Source of the DNA: Pseudotamlana haliotis
Lineage (GTDB): Bacteria; Bacteroidota; Bacteroidia; Flavobacteriales; Flavobacteriaceae
NCBI RefSeq assembly: GCF_008806375.1
Contig: NZ_WAAT01000046.1
Location: 61,458-125,457 of the forward strand
Length of the DNA stretch: 64,000 nucleotides
Direction: 5' to 3'
Shown in pieces: positions 53,883 to 62,789 of the stretch (position 1 is the stretch's first letter; the number at the start of each line of letters is the position of its first letter). Position numbers and translations under genes: made by a program. The notes beneath the pieces were generated by a model. It saw only the letters and a program-made list of their open reading frames with translations, was not told where the DNA came from and made no database searches.

Positions 53883-55571
53883 ATGGATATGAAAAAAGTA
53901 GTCGCATGCAAAGTTTTAGCGGTCTTAGCACTAGCTATAGCTTCAACTAGTTGTTCAAAATCTTCGAGCTCAAGAAACAGCTCACGCGCAACTGGATGGC
54001 AAATAAACTCTAGAGAGGGTGGCTTCCAGTACAATACAAATTTCAGAGAGCAAGAAACTGCTCCTGGATTGGTTTTTATTGAAGGTGGAACATTTACAAA
54101 AGGACGTGTTCAAGACGACGTTATGCATGACTGGAATAATAGTCCAAGTCAGCAACATGTGCAATCTTTTTACATGGATGAAACTGAGGTAACCAACATG
54201 ATGTACATGGAGTACTTAGATTGGTTAAAACGTGTTTATCCACCATCAGAAGGTAATTTCAGAGCCATTTATAATGGGGCTTTACCAGATACTTTAGTAT
54301 GGAGAAACCGTTTAGGTTTTAATGAAGTAATGACAAATAATTATTTACGTCACCCAGGTTATGCAGATTACCCAGTGGTAGGCGTAAGCTGGATTCAAGC
54401 TGTAGAATTTGCTAACTGGAGATCTGATCGTGTTAACGAGAAGAATCTTGAAGAAGCAGGATACCTACAACGTGACGCAAAAACAACCGAAGTTACGTCA
54501 GATCAAACTTTCAGCACAGATACTTATATCAACTCACCTTCTAGTACTTACGGAGGAAATGAAGAAATTCACGACGGAAGAGCTAATAGCAGAAATGCAC
54601 AGGTTGATGAAGAAGGAAACGAAACTGGAATCTATGCAACTCGTGAAACTGGAATCCTTTCTCCAAAATACAGACTCCCAACTGAAACAGAATGGGAATA
54701 TGCAGCACTTGGCTTAAGTGAACTTAGAGATTATAACATTTACCGTGGACGTAAAAAATACCCATGGGATGGACAATATACACGTTCAGGAAAACGTAAA
54801 GTACGTGGTGACCAATTGGCTAACTTCAAACAAGGAAAAGGTGATTACGGTGGAATTGCAGGATGGTCTGATGATGGCGCTGACATTACAAATGCTGTGA
54901 AATCATACGAACCAAATGATTTTGGATTATATGATATGGCTGGAAATGTTGCCGAATGGGTTTCTGATGTTTACCGTCCTATTGTTGATGATGAATTTAA
55001 TGATTTCAACTACTACCGTGGAAACGTTTATACTAAAAACGCAATCAATGAAGATGGTACGGTGAAAATTGTTACACCTGGAGAGATTGTTTTTGATACC
55101 CTTTCTAACGGAAGAGTGATTGCTAGAGATTTACCAGGAGAGATATCTCAAGTTCCAGTAGATGAGAATGAAACTTACTTAAGAACAAACTTCGACAGAA
55201 GTAACCATATTAATTACCGTGATGGAGACAAGCGTTCTTCTCGTTATTTCGAAAGCTTTAACGATGATGATTTAGGAAAAGATCCTGAAGCAGAAACAAG
55301 ACAAATGTACAATTCGCCTAAACACACAATCACAAGAGATTCTTTAGGTAATATCATTAGAGAGTTTGATACCGCTTCACATAGAACCTCTTTAATCAAT
55401 GACGAAGTTCGTGTTTACAAAGGTGGATCTTGGAAAGACAGAGAGTACTGGTTAGACCCTGCTCAAAGACGTTATTTCCCTCAAGATATGGCAACAGATT
55501 ACATCGGATTTAGATGTGCAATGTCTAGAGTTGGATCTAAAAGTAAATCAAAAGCTAAAACGAAAAATTAA
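53883..55571 (+). CDS. gldJ: Gliding motility lipoprotein GldJ
   Basis: A 562-residue outer-membrane lipoprotein needed for gliding and for stability of the T9SS components. A signal peptide ends in a lipobox, STSC (lipidated Cys24 from the first ATG, Cys22 from the ATG at 53889, which may be the true start). The rest is a formylglycine-generating-enzyme/sulfatase-modifying-factor fold: FIEGGTFTKG near 60, ETEWEYAALG near 263, GNVAEWVSDVY, and the C-terminal DYIGFRC. It diverges from porU and is followed by a terminator and then murF. Confidence 0.96.
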   Translation: MDMKKVVACKVLAVLALAIASTSCSKSSSSRNSSRATGWQINSREGGFQYNTNFREQETAPGLVFIEGGTFTKGRVQDDVMHDWNNSPSQQHVQSFYMDETEVTNMMYMEYLDWLKRVYPPSEGNFRAIYNGALPDTLVWRNRLGFNEVMTNNYLRHPGYADYPVVGVSWIQAVEFANWRSDRVNEKNLEEAGYLQRDAKTTEVTSDQTFSTDTYINSPSSTYGGNEEIHDGRANSRNAQVDEEGNETGIYATRETGILSPKYRLPTETEWEYAALGLSELRDYNIYRGRKKYPWDGQYTRSGKRKVRGDQLANFKQGKGDYGGIAGWSDDGADITNAVKSYEPNDFGLYDMAGNVAEWVSDVYRPIVDDEFNDFNYYRGNVYTKNAINEDGTVKIVTPGEIVFDTLSNGRVIARDLPGEISQVPVDENETYLRTNFDRSNHINYRDGDKRSSRYFESFNDDDLGKDPEAETRQMYNSPKHTITRDSLGNIIREFDTASHRTSLINDEVRVYKGGSWKDREYWLDPAQRRYFPQDMATDYIGFRCAMSRVGSKSKSKAKTKN

Positions 55572-55595
55572 ACTTAATTTTTCCTAGATAAACTA

Positions 55596-55627
55596 AAGTC
55601 CTAACTATTGAAGTTAGGACTTTTTTT
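55596..55627 (+). terminator. Intrinsic terminator after gldJ
   Basis: AAGTCCTAAC (55596-55605), loop TATTGAA, GTTAGGACTT (55613-55622), then T run. Perfect 10-bp stem 24 bp after the gldJ stop. Confidence 0.92.
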
Positions 55628-55653
55628 ATACATTTATTTAAAATTTATATATC

Positions 55654-56934
55654 GTGAACATAGCCCAAATACATAGCTTATTTTTAAACTGTCATTCCGT
55701 TTGTACAGATACTAGAACACTTGAATCTAACAGCATGTTTTTTGCACTAAAAGGAGACAACTTTAATGGCAACATCTACGCCGAAAAAGCACTAGACGCC
55801 GGAGCAAAATATGCCATTGTAGATGAAGCCTCGGCCAACACTTCAGAGCAAACCATTTTGGTTGACAATGTGCTAGACACGCTTCAAGAACTCGCTTCTT
55901 TTCACCGCAATTATTTAAAAACCCCAATTATAGCCTTAACAGGTAGTAACGGAAAAACAACTACAAAAGAGCTCATCAATGCCGTGCTATCTCAAAAATA
56001 CAAAACAACAGCAACGGTGGGAAACTTAAACAACCATATAGGGGTGCCGCTAACACTACTGTCAATGACAGATAAAACTGAAATAGGTATTGTAGAAATG
56101 GGCGCCAATCACCTTAAAGAAATTGAGTTTTCTTGCAGCATAGCCAAACCAGATTACGGCTATATCACTAATTTTGGTAAAGCTCACCTGGAAGGTTTTG
56201 GTGGCGTTGAAGGCGTCATTAAGGGCAAAAGTGAAATGTACGATTTCCTATCGAAACATCACAACACTATTTTTGTAAATAATAATGACCCCATTCAAGT
56301 TGAAAAAACTAAAGACCATACACATTTTAGTTTTGGAAACTTAACACATAAAAATGATGTCACCGTCAATTTTTTAAACGCACAACCTTTTGTAAAAAGT
56401 GAATATAAAGGTTTGGAAATAAACAGTAATCTCATAGGTGATTACAACTTTAATAATATAGCTGCCGCCATCACTATAGGAAATTATTTTAAAGTAGATG
56501 ATGCCGCCATTAAGAAGGCTATAGAAGGCTATGTGCCTAGCAACAATCGTTCGCAGATTATAAATAAAGGCAGTAATAAAATTATACTTGATGCTTACAA
56601 TGCGAATCCAACGAGTATGCAAGCCGCATTACTAAATTTCGAGAAGCAAACAGGACCAAAAACAGCCATCTTAGGCGATATGTTTGAATTAGGTAGTGAA
56701 GCAAAGGCAGAGCATCAAAACATCGTAGATTTAGCTACAAAACTCGATATTGATTATATTTCCTTTTTAGGTGAAAACTTTCACCAAGCACAGCTGACTT
56801 CAGAAAAAACAAAATCATACGCCAGCTTTGAGGATTTTAAATCAGAAAACGCTTTATCAACACTAGAAAACGCCACATTACTCATAAAAGGATCTCGAGG
56901 CATGGCCTTAGAACGTGTTTTGGATTTACTATAA
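55654..56934 (+). CDS. murF: UDP-N-acetylmuramoyl-tripeptide-D-Ala-D-Ala ligase, GTG start
   Basis: A Mur ligase of 426 residues adding D-Ala-D-Ala to UDP-MurNAc-tripeptide in the cytoplasm. The ATP loop TGSNGKTTTKE is at about 95-105, followed by GNLNNHIGVP, EMGANH, and the C-terminal DAYNANPTSM and LGDMFELG segments typical of MurF. The start is a GTG at 55654, since no in-frame ATG lies near the conserved first strand. It lies downstream of gldJ but after a strong terminator, so a separate promoter is expected. Confidence 0.95.
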   Translation: MNIAQIHSLFLNCHSVCTDTRTLESNSMFFALKGDNFNGNIYAEKALDAGAKYAIVDEASANTSEQTILVDNVLDTLQELASFHRNYLKTPIIALTGSNGKTTTKELINAVLSQKYKTTATVGNLNNHIGVPLTLLSMTDKTEIGIVEMGANHLKEIEFSCSIAKPDYGYITNFGKAHLEGFGGVEGVIKGKSEMYDFLSKHHNTIFVNNNDPIQVEKTKDHTHFSFGNLTHKNDVTVNFLNAQPFVKSEYKGLEINSNLIGDYNFNNIAAAITIGNYFKVDDAAIKKAIEGYVPSNNRSQIINKGSNKIILDAYNANPTSMQAALLNFEKQTGPKTAILGDMFELGSEAKAEHQNIVDLATKLDIDYISFLGENFHQAQLTSEKTKSYASFEDFKSENALSTLENATLLIKGSRGMALERVLDLL

Positions 56935-56942
56935 ATAGGTAA

Positions 56943-56982
56943 TAAAAAAATGCCTGCCTCATAAATGATATAAGACAGACAT
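56943..56982 (-). terminator. Minus-strand terminator downstream of the LuxR gene
   Basis: On the minus strand ATGTCTGTC pairs with GGCAGGCAT through nine pairs including two G-U, followed by TTTTTTT. It lies 187 bp beyond the LuxR stop and 8 bp past the murF stop. The A-C mismatches on the plus strand show that the minus strand is the functional one. Confidence 0.65.
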
Positions 56983-57168
56983 CTATAAATAATTCTCCCT
57001 AAGAACTAATTAATAGCAAGTCAAAGTTGCAATTATAATAGGCTTCAGACAATACTCAATTTGAGTAATTATAGTAATATTCGATTAAGTACTCGTTATA
57101 TCCGTTTATCGGAAAAGCATCATAAATCGGGATGGTTGTAAAAAACAATCTTGTTAGGTCGAGCACCA

Positions 57169-57939
57169 CTAAATTAAATTGGTATTCATTTTAATCATAC
57201 CAACCAATTCACCTGTTGAAGAGATGTTTAACTTTTTTAAGATATTCCTACGATGGGTATCCACGGTATTCGAACTAATATTTAGTTTTTCACCAATCAT
57301 CTTGCTAGAATGATTTAAAACTAGAAGTCTGATGATATCACGCTCACGATTAGTTATGCCTTCAGAAAGTAATTTTTGAGAAAGATTATTGTAATAAACA
57401 GTTTCGTATTCATTCTGCCCATTCAAAAGTTTAGCTGAAGCGCAAATTTGTAAATTAATTTCCGGCACTAATACGGTATAATGTGCTAAACCAATAATGG
57501 GCTTAGATCCGCTATCAAACTCTAAGGGCGTCGTATTCTGAACGATGTTAACATATTCATCATTATTGTTTTTTAAACGATAATTCCACGTGTAAGTCAT
57601 TTTACTACGGTCCTCGACGTTGATTTCATTTAACGTGAACTTCATCAAGTCACTTAAAGCGTGTAACCATAAATCTAAATCCTCTGGATGCATTCTACTC
57701 CAAAAATAACGCATGCCTTTAGATTTTACCTCATCGGCATCGAGGCCTAAACAAGCCTTGATGTTTTTACTAACGTATTCAAAAGTTAAATCTTGGGTAT
57801 TGGTTATACAGAAGAAAGTAGAACTATAAGGCAAAAACGTATCGAGCTCTATAAGCTTCTGGATATGCTTTTCTAGGGAAGGTTGATCGTGCGAACTAAA
57901 TATCTCACTATATGCCTCTCTAATATTCTGGTTCTTCAT
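57169..57939 (-). CDS. PAS domain-containing LuxR-type transcriptional regulator
   Basis: A 256-residue DNA-binding protein. The PAS-like sensor region is at about 35-170 (STFFCITNTQDLTFEYVSKNIKACLG, then FWSRMHPEDLDLW). The C-terminal LuxR HTH occupies about 190-250 (GITNRERDIIRLLVLNHSSK, VDTHRRNILKKLN). The ATG at 57939 is used; a TTG at 57975 would add 12 residues. No histidine kinase or partner gene is near, so it is a single-gene sensor-regulator. Ligand and targets unknown. Confidence 0.88.
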   Translation of the reverse strand: MKNQNIREAYSEIFSSHDQPSLEKHIQKLIELDTFLPYSSTFFCITNTQDLTFEYVSKNIKACLGLDADEVKSKGMRYFWSRMHPEDLDLWLHALSDLMKFTLNEINVEDRSKMTYTWNYRLKNNNDEYVNIVQNTTPLEFDSGSKPIIGLAHYTVLVPEINLQICASAKLLNGQNEYETVYYNNLSQKLLSEGITNRERDIIRLLVLNHSSKMIGEKLNISSNTVDTHRRNILKKLNISSTGELVGMIKMNTNLI

Positions 57940-58016
57940 ATGGATACATGTTTCTAAAAAACAATAATGTTTCAAATTACAATATTATTTTGAAAAACAG
58001 AACCTATTAAACGCAA

Positions 58017-58045
58017 AAAAGTCTGATGATATCATCAGACTTTTT
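58017..58045. terminator. Bidirectional terminator of the tRNA-Val gene
   Basis: GTCTGATG-ATAT-CATCAGAC (58021-58040) is a perfect palindrome flanked by A6 and T5. On the minus strand it follows the tRNA closely, so it ends the tRNA transcript. The reverse direction could serve a plus-strand transcript but none is known here. Confidence 0.9.
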
Positions 58046-58052
58046 CTCTCTG

Positions 58053-58127
58053 TGGGCGCGAAGGGATTCGAACCCCTGACCCCTTGGGTGTAAACCAAGT
58101 GCTCTGAACCAACTGAGCTACGCGCCC
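58053..58127 (-). tRNA. tRNA-Val (anticodon UAC)
   Basis: The minus strand folds to a complete cloverleaf of 75 bases. The acceptor stem pairs GGGCGCG with CGCGCCC, the anticodon stem CTTGG/CCAAG encloses the loop TTTACAC with anticodon TAC, and the T loop is GGTTCGAATC. The discriminator base is A. CCA is not encoded. It lies between the LuxR gene and folC, with a terminator just downstream. Confidence 0.97.
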
Positions 58128-58192
58128 TAATTATTAGGAGCTGCAAATATACAACCCTTTTTCACTTTACAAAAACTTTTTTGAAAAAATTT

Positions 58193-59410
58193 TCAAATAA
58201 TTTCTGCTACCACAAAAGTGCTTCCACCAACGTAAATAAAATCGCTTGTTTTTGCATTTTCTAAAGCGAATTTATAAGCTTCATTTACAGACGAATACAC
58301 CATCCCTACTAGTCCGAACGCCGATAATTGTTCTTTTAACAGACTTGCATCCATACCTCGAGGAATTTCTGGTTTGCAAAAATAATATTTTGCATTTTTA
58401 GGTAACAAATGTGCAATCGACCCTAAATCTTTATCATTTACCACACCAAAAACAATGTGCAAGTCGTCAAATTCTTCTTTTGACAGCTGATTCATGACAT
58501 CTTTTAGACCACTTTCGTTATGACCGGTATCACAAACTACCTTCGGATTTTCACTTAAAATTTGCCAGCGTCCCAGAAGCCCAGTGTTTTTAACCACATG
58601 AAGTAAACCTGTTTTTAATTGGTCTTCAGAAATACAAAAGCCTTTTTCACCAAGCTCTTCAATGGCCTGAATAACGGTTTTGATATTTTTCGACTGGTAG
58701 CTTCCTATTAAATCAGATTTATAGTCCATTTTCACCTCCTGATCGGCAAATACGATTTTAGACTGCTGTTTGTCCGATAGCCTTTCAAAAACCGTTTGGG
58801 TTTCGCTTTGCGTCTCTCCTATCACTACAGGAACATGATTTTTGATAATTCCTCCTTTTTCAAAAGCAATCGCCTCTAAAGTGTTTCCTAAAAACTGCGT
58901 ATGATCTAACCCAATGTTTGTAATTACTGAAACCTCTGGCCTAATGATATTGGTAGAATCTAATCGACCACCCATACCAACTTCAATAACGGCAATATCT
59001 ACTTTTTCTTCTGAAAAGTATTCAAAAGCCATACCTACAGTCATTTCAAAAAAGGACAGCGATTCCGACTCTAAAAAAGGTTTATTACGTGCTATAAAAT
59101 CGACCACAAAAGTTTCAGACACTTCCTGGCCATTAATTTTAATACGTTCTTTAAAATCTTTTAAGTGTGGCGAGGTATACAAACCCACTTTATAACCAGC
59201 CTCCTGTAAGATAGAAGCCAGCATATGACTTGTAGAACCTTTACCATTGGTACCTGCTACATGAATGGATTTAAAATTATTTTCTGGAAAATTTAAATGC
59301 TTGGCGAGCTTAAGCGTATTACTTAGGTCTTTTTTAAACGCCGTACTGCCTTGATTTTGATACATGGGAAGTTGAGAAAACATCCACTCTAGCGTATCGT
59401 TATAAGTCAT
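58193..59410 (-). CDS. folC: Bifunctional folylpolyglutamate/dihydrofolate synthase
   Basis: A Mur-related ligase of 405 residues that joins glutamate to dihydropteroate and lengthens the folate tail. The ATP loop VAGTNGKGSTSHM is at about 51-63, with the FolC signature GLYTSPHLKDFKERIKING and EVGMGGRLDSTN. It is last in a run with tonB, exbD and exbB, 3 bp after tonB, so a folate gene rides on an energy-transduction operon. Confidence 0.95.
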   Translation of the reverse strand: MTYNDTLEWMFSQLPMYQNQGSTAFKKDLSNTLKLAKHLNFPENNFKSIHVAGTNGKGSTSHMLASILQEAGYKVGLYTSPHLKDFKERIKINGQEVSETFVVDFIARNKPFLESESLSFFEMTVGMAFEYFSEEKVDIAVIEVGMGGRLDSTNIIRPEVSVITNIGLDHTQFLGNTLEAIAFEKGGIIKNHVPVVIGETQSETQTVFERLSDKQQSKIVFADQEVKMDYKSDLIGSYQSKNIKTVIQAIEELGEKGFCISEDQLKTGLLHVVKNTGLLGRWQILSENPKVVCDTGHNESGLKDVMNQLSKEEFDDLHIVFGVVNDKDLGSIAHLLPKNAKYYFCKPEIPRGMDASLLKEQLSAFGLVGMVYSSVNEAYKFALENAKTSDFIYVGGSTFVVAEII

Positions 59411-59413
59411 GAG

Positions 59414-60292
59414 TTATTCGCTTATTTTGAAGTTGACACTTACAAAGCCTATTTGTTTTGTAGGCGCTTTAGAATCGGCTGGCCATTTATGCGATAGTGC
59501 TATTTTTTTTGCAGGTTCTAACAAGCAAGCTGCCGTATTGGTTGTACCCTTAACCCCTGGTGTTGCTTCAACAACATTACCATTTTGGTTCACAACAATT
59601 TTTACAATCACCATCCCAGACTCGTTGCAATCTTGTTTCATGCGTTCAAACGAAGCTCTACCACGACCTTTTAAGCCGTATCCAACACCACCACTTCCAG
59701 TACCTTGTCCGCCAAAATAACTAGAAGCATAAGGATTACCATCAAGCTGGCCTTTATCACCTGATTGGTTATCATCACCCTCGCCGCCTACTTCAGAACC
59801 TTCGGCCTTTTTAACACCACCAATAAGGGCATCTAATTTTTTCTTCTTTTCGTCCTGTTCGCGTTTCTTTTTAGCTGCTTCCTCCGCCTTTCTTTTGGCT
59901 TCAGCTTCAGCCTCTGCTTTTGCCTTGGCCTCAGCGTCTGCTTTTGCTTTAGCTTCGGCTTCTTTCTGTTTCTTTATCGCTATAGCTTCTGAATTATCTT
60001 CAGTAAGCACTTCTTCCTGGGCCTCAGCAGGGGCTGCTGCTTCTGGTTCGGGTTCAGAAACTTCAGGCTCTACAGGTTCAACCACCTCTTGAGGTTCAGA
60101 TTTCACCGGCTTCATAGGTTGCACATCACCTTTCCCAACGCTAGAATTACCAAAATTCACTGCCACGCCATATTCTTCTGGCGGATCCATATACTTGGTA
60201 CCAACCACAAATAAAAGCAATAAAATAATGATGCTAATTAAAGCCGTTATCTTTGCTGAATTTCGTTCGTGTTTGGTTCTTAAGTATTTCAT
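59414..60292 (-). CDS. tonB: Energy transducer TonB-like protein
   Basis: A 292-residue inner-membrane anchored protein. One transmembrane helix is at about 14-33. A Pro/Glu region follows (50-105), then a long Lys/Ala/Glu heptad-like helix (107-155), as in TolA and TonB-like proteins. The C-terminal domain (about 205-292) ends in GFVSVNFKISE and includes MVIVKIVVNQNGNVVEA, a TonB C-terminal signature. With ExbB and ExbD upstream it transmits proton-motive force to the outer membrane. The long charged helix also recalls TolA, so a TolA-like role is possible. Confidence 0.88.
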   Translation of the reverse strand: MKYLRTKHERNSAKITALISIIILLLLFVVGTKYMDPPEEYGVAVNFGNSSVGKGDVQPMKPVKSEPQEVVEPVEPEVSEPEPEAAAPAEAQEEVLTEDNSEAIAIKKQKEAEAKAKADAEAKAKAEAEAEAKRKAEEAAKKKREQDEKKKKLDALIGGVKKAEGSEVGGEGDDNQSGDKGQLDGNPYASSYFGGQGTGSGGVGYGLKGRGRASFERMKQDCNESGMVIVKIVVNQNGNVVEATPGVKGTTNTAACLLEPAKKIALSHKWPADSKAPTKQIGFVSVNFKISE

Positions 60293-60294
60293 TT

Positions 60295-60687
60295 TTATTT
60301 CGGTTGTACCGCTAGAATGACTTTAAATTTGTTTCTATTAGCTATATCCATAACCTTCACCACATTATCAACAGGTACCGATTTTTCGGCACGTAAAATA
60401 ATGGTTGGTTTTTCTGCGGCCGACAATGCAGCGAGTAATTCATTTTCTAGAACACTCACGCCAACACGTTTCTGATCGATATAATACGTTAAATCTTTTT
60501 TAATACTTACAGCAACAGACTTCTTGTTTTCTGTTTTACCACTAGCTTTTGGTAATAAAATATCAATCGCATTAGTGGTTACCAAGGTAGATGCAATCAT
60601 AAAAAAGATAAGTAGTAAGAATACAATATCTGTCATAGACGACATATTGAATTCTGGTGTTACTTTGTTTCTTCCTCTAAGATTCAT
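60295..60687 (-). CDS. exbD: Biopolymer transport protein ExbD
   Basis: A 130-residue protein with a short cytoplasmic N-terminus, a single transmembrane helix (MTDIVFLLLIFFMIASTLV, about 17-35) whose Asp18 is the expected proton-carrying residue, and a periplasmic ExbD/TolR domain ending in NKFKVILAVQP. It is 1 bp after exbB and 2 bp before tonB. Assembles with ExbB as the proton-powered motor. Confidence 0.95.
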   Translation of the reverse strand: MNLRGRNKVTPEFNMSSMTDIVFLLLIFFMIASTLVTTNAIDILLPKASGKTENKKSVAVSIKKDLTYYIDQKRVGVSVLENELLAALSAAEKPTIILRAEKSVPVDNVVKVMDIANRNKFKVILAVQPK

Positions 60688-60688
60688 A

Positions 60689-61390
60689 CTAAGTTGGTTC
60701 GTTTAAGTGATCTAAAAATTCTAAAGAATGGGCTTCCATTTGGTAAACAACTTTATCGGTTTTTACCACTAGGTGGTTGTATGCCATATAAGCGACAATA
60801 CCAACAATTAACCCAGCCACGGTTGTTGTCATAGCTGTGTATAAACCACTTGCTAAAACATCCATTTGAATGCTTCCGCCCGCATTGGCTAATTCAAAAA
60901 TGGCTAAAATCATCCCTACTACCGTTCCTAAGAAACCGATCATAGGTGCTGCTCCCGAAATGGTTGCTAAAACACTTACGTTCTTCTCTAGGCCGTAAAT
61001 TTCTAGACGTCCTGCATTTTCGATAGCCGTATTAATATCTGCTAAAGGTTTTCCTATTCTTGAAATTCCTTTTCCAATTAATCGCGATACCGGCGAGTTC
61101 ATTTGAGCGCATAACTGCTGTGCTGATTCTATTTTACCGTTACTCACATGATCCTTAATCTGATTCATAAAATTAGCATCGATAGTAGATGCTGCCTTAA
61201 TCGCAAAAATGCGTTCAAAATAAATATAAATTGCACCTACAAGTAGTAAAAATAGAATAGCAATGATGACTTGTCCTGCCATACCACCACTAGCTATTAA
61301 CTCTATAATCGAAAGTGTTTTTTCTACCGATTCTCCTTCCGGAAGTACATCCACCCCCTCTTGTGCTTCTTGAATTAAAATATTCACCAT
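60689..61390 (-). CDS. exbB: MotA/TolQ/ExbB proton channel protein
   Basis: A 233-residue inner-membrane protein with three helices: near 38-60, 145-170 and 180-205. The ExbB signature ISGAAPMIGFLGTVVGMI and MTTTVAGLIVGIVAYMAYN are present. With ExbD it forms the stator complex. It is the first gene of the exbB-exbD-tonB-folC run, and an 18-bp near-palindrome lies 18 bp upstream of its start. Confidence 0.95.
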   Translation of the reverse strand: MVNILIQEAQEGVDVLPEGESVEKTLSIIELIASGGMAGQVIIAILFLLLVGAIYIYFERIFAIKAASTIDANFMNQIKDHVSNGKIESAQQLCAQMNSPVSRLIGKGISRIGKPLADINTAIENAGRLEIYGLEKNVSVLATISGAAPMIGFLGTVVGMILAIFELANAGGSIQMDVLASGLYTAMTTTVAGLIVGIVAYMAYNHLVVKTDKVVYQMEAHSLEFLDHLNEPT

Positions 61391-61407
61391 AAATTATGTT
61401 ATTTATT

Positions 61408-61425
61408 GCAACGTTATAACGCTGC
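61408..61425 (-). promoter_or_regulatory. Near-palindrome upstream of exbB
   Basis: GCAACGTTATAACGCTGC is palindromic except for one pair (A-C, which becomes G-T on the other strand). It lies in the 5' region of exbB and could be an operator or a small stem in the leader. No regulator is known. Confidence 0.4.
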
Positions 61426-61630
61426 CTTTTTGGTTAAAGTATAAACCCAATACAAAAGCTTTTTATTCTTTTATAATAGTGTTTATGTGGTTGTTCATTA
61501 AAAAAAAATGATTTGGTTCGTTACAGTTTTAAAATTAACTTATTATAAAACGTTCAAATACGCCCTGTTAATTTTGGAAACCGAACAAATATAAAAAACT
61601 AAACTATTTAGACTTCATTTTTTGAAGATT

Positions 61631-62695
61631 TTAGGGCAGAAAGATTTCACCTGAACTGTGGTTTTTTGAAGCCCCGGTAACACTTTGTAGGCAATTCACT
61701 TCATTTCTGAGTTTCAACACACCTAAAAAACCAAAAATTATGGCTTCTTTAAATTCCACAAGACTCTTTGAAGGGATGATAATTTCAAGAGATGTATGTT
61801 TTTTTAGAGCATCCATTAAATAGGTATTGTATGCTCCACCGCCGGTAACCAAGACGGCACCGGTTTCCTTAATTTTAAATTGAGCGGCGAATTGAATAGC
61901 GATATGCTCCACAAATGTTTTAAGAATATCTGTAACTTCTAGATCATGAGCATCAATAAGTGGCAACACCTGCTCCTGAACCCACTCTAAACCTAAAGAT
62001 TTTGGAAAAGCTGCTTTATAAAAAGGAAGGGCATTCAGTTCTTCAAGAAGCTTTTCATTCAAAATGCCTTTAGAAGCGATTTTTCCACCATCATCATAAT
62101 CAAAACCTAAACGACTCACATAATGATTCAAAACGATGTTGACCGGACAAATATCGTAAGCAATACGCGCACCATTTATTTCTGAAGACACATTTGCAAA
62201 GCCTCCTAAATTCAAGCAGAAATCATAATTTGAAAACAAAAGTTCATCACCTATAGGTACTAAAGGAGCGCCTTGACCACCAAGCTCAACATCTTGAACT
62301 CTAAAATCACACACTACCTTTTCTCCTATTAATTTTGAAATTTCAGGCAGATTTCCAATCTGTAAAGTCATCCCTTTTTCAGGTTGGTGTAAAGCAGTAT
62401 GCCCATGTGAACAAACCGCATCAATATCTTTTATCCCATGTTTTTGAATGAAGCTTTTGATCACTTCAGCAAGATAACCCGTGTAATCGGCATCAATACT
62501 TTTTAATTTTTCTTCGGAATAGGAAACCAACGCGCTCAACTGTGTTTTCCAAAATGAAGGATACGGCACCGTTTCAGCATTAATGATTTCAAACTGCCAT
62601 TGCCCTTTGAATTGAAAATTTATTTCAACAAGGTCAATCCCGTCTAAGGAGGTTCCAGACATCACTCCTATAACATGATACTTATCTTCTAACAT
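61631..62695 (-). CDS. anmK: Anhydro-N-acetylmuramic acid kinase
   Basis: A 354-residue kinase of murein recycling that opens and phosphorylates anhydro-MurNAc to MurNAc-6-phosphate. GVMSGTSLDGIDLV (about 10-23) binds phosphate, DVELGGQGAPLVPIGDELLF is the AnmK signature, and LNLGGFANVS and VTGGGAYN follow. The start is the ATG at 62695 (MLEDKYHV); an ATG at 62719 would add 8 hydrophobic residues. It shares a 94-bp divergent intergenic region with the acyl-CoA dehydrogenase. Confidence 0.95.
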   Translation of the reverse strand: MLEDKYHVIGVMSGTSLDGIDLVEINFQFKGQWQFEIINAETVPYPSFWKTQLSALVSYSEEKLKSIDADYTGYLAEVIKSFIQKHGIKDIDAVCSHGHTALHQPEKGMTLQIGNLPEISKLIGEKVVCDFRVQDVELGGQGAPLVPIGDELLFSNYDFCLNLGGFANVSSEINGARIAYDICPVNIVLNHYVSRLGFDYDDGGKIASKGILNEKLLEELNALPFYKAAFPKSLGLEWVQEQVLPLIDAHDLEVTDILKTFVEHIAIQFAAQFKIKETGAVLVTGGGAYNTYLMDALKKHTSLEIIIPSKSLVEFKEAIIFGFLGVLKLRNEVNCLQSVTGASKNHSSGEIFLP

Positions 62696-62742
62696 AGCTG
62701 GTAAAAATAACAAACACAATTAAATAATTCACATTAAAAAGG

Positions 62743-62770
62743 TATATTTGGTAAAATATATCACCAAATA
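62743..62770 (+). promoter_or_regulatory. Promoter -7 element and overlapping operator-like inverted repeat of the acyl-CoA dehydrogenase gene
   Basis: TATATTTG (62743-62750) fits TAnnTTTG exactly. TATTTGGT (62745-62752) and ACCAAATA (62763-62770) form a perfect 8-bp inverted repeat with a 10-base spacer, covering the -7 and the expected transcription start. This is a natural place for a repressor. Confidence 0.5.
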
Positions 62771-62789
62771 AACTAAATAATTACGAATT

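Noticed and set aside
54409..54900. Two out-of-frame open frames inside gldJ, suggesting a frameshift
   Set aside because: gldJ is intact from lipobox to C-terminal DYIGFRC; these are shadows in another frame.
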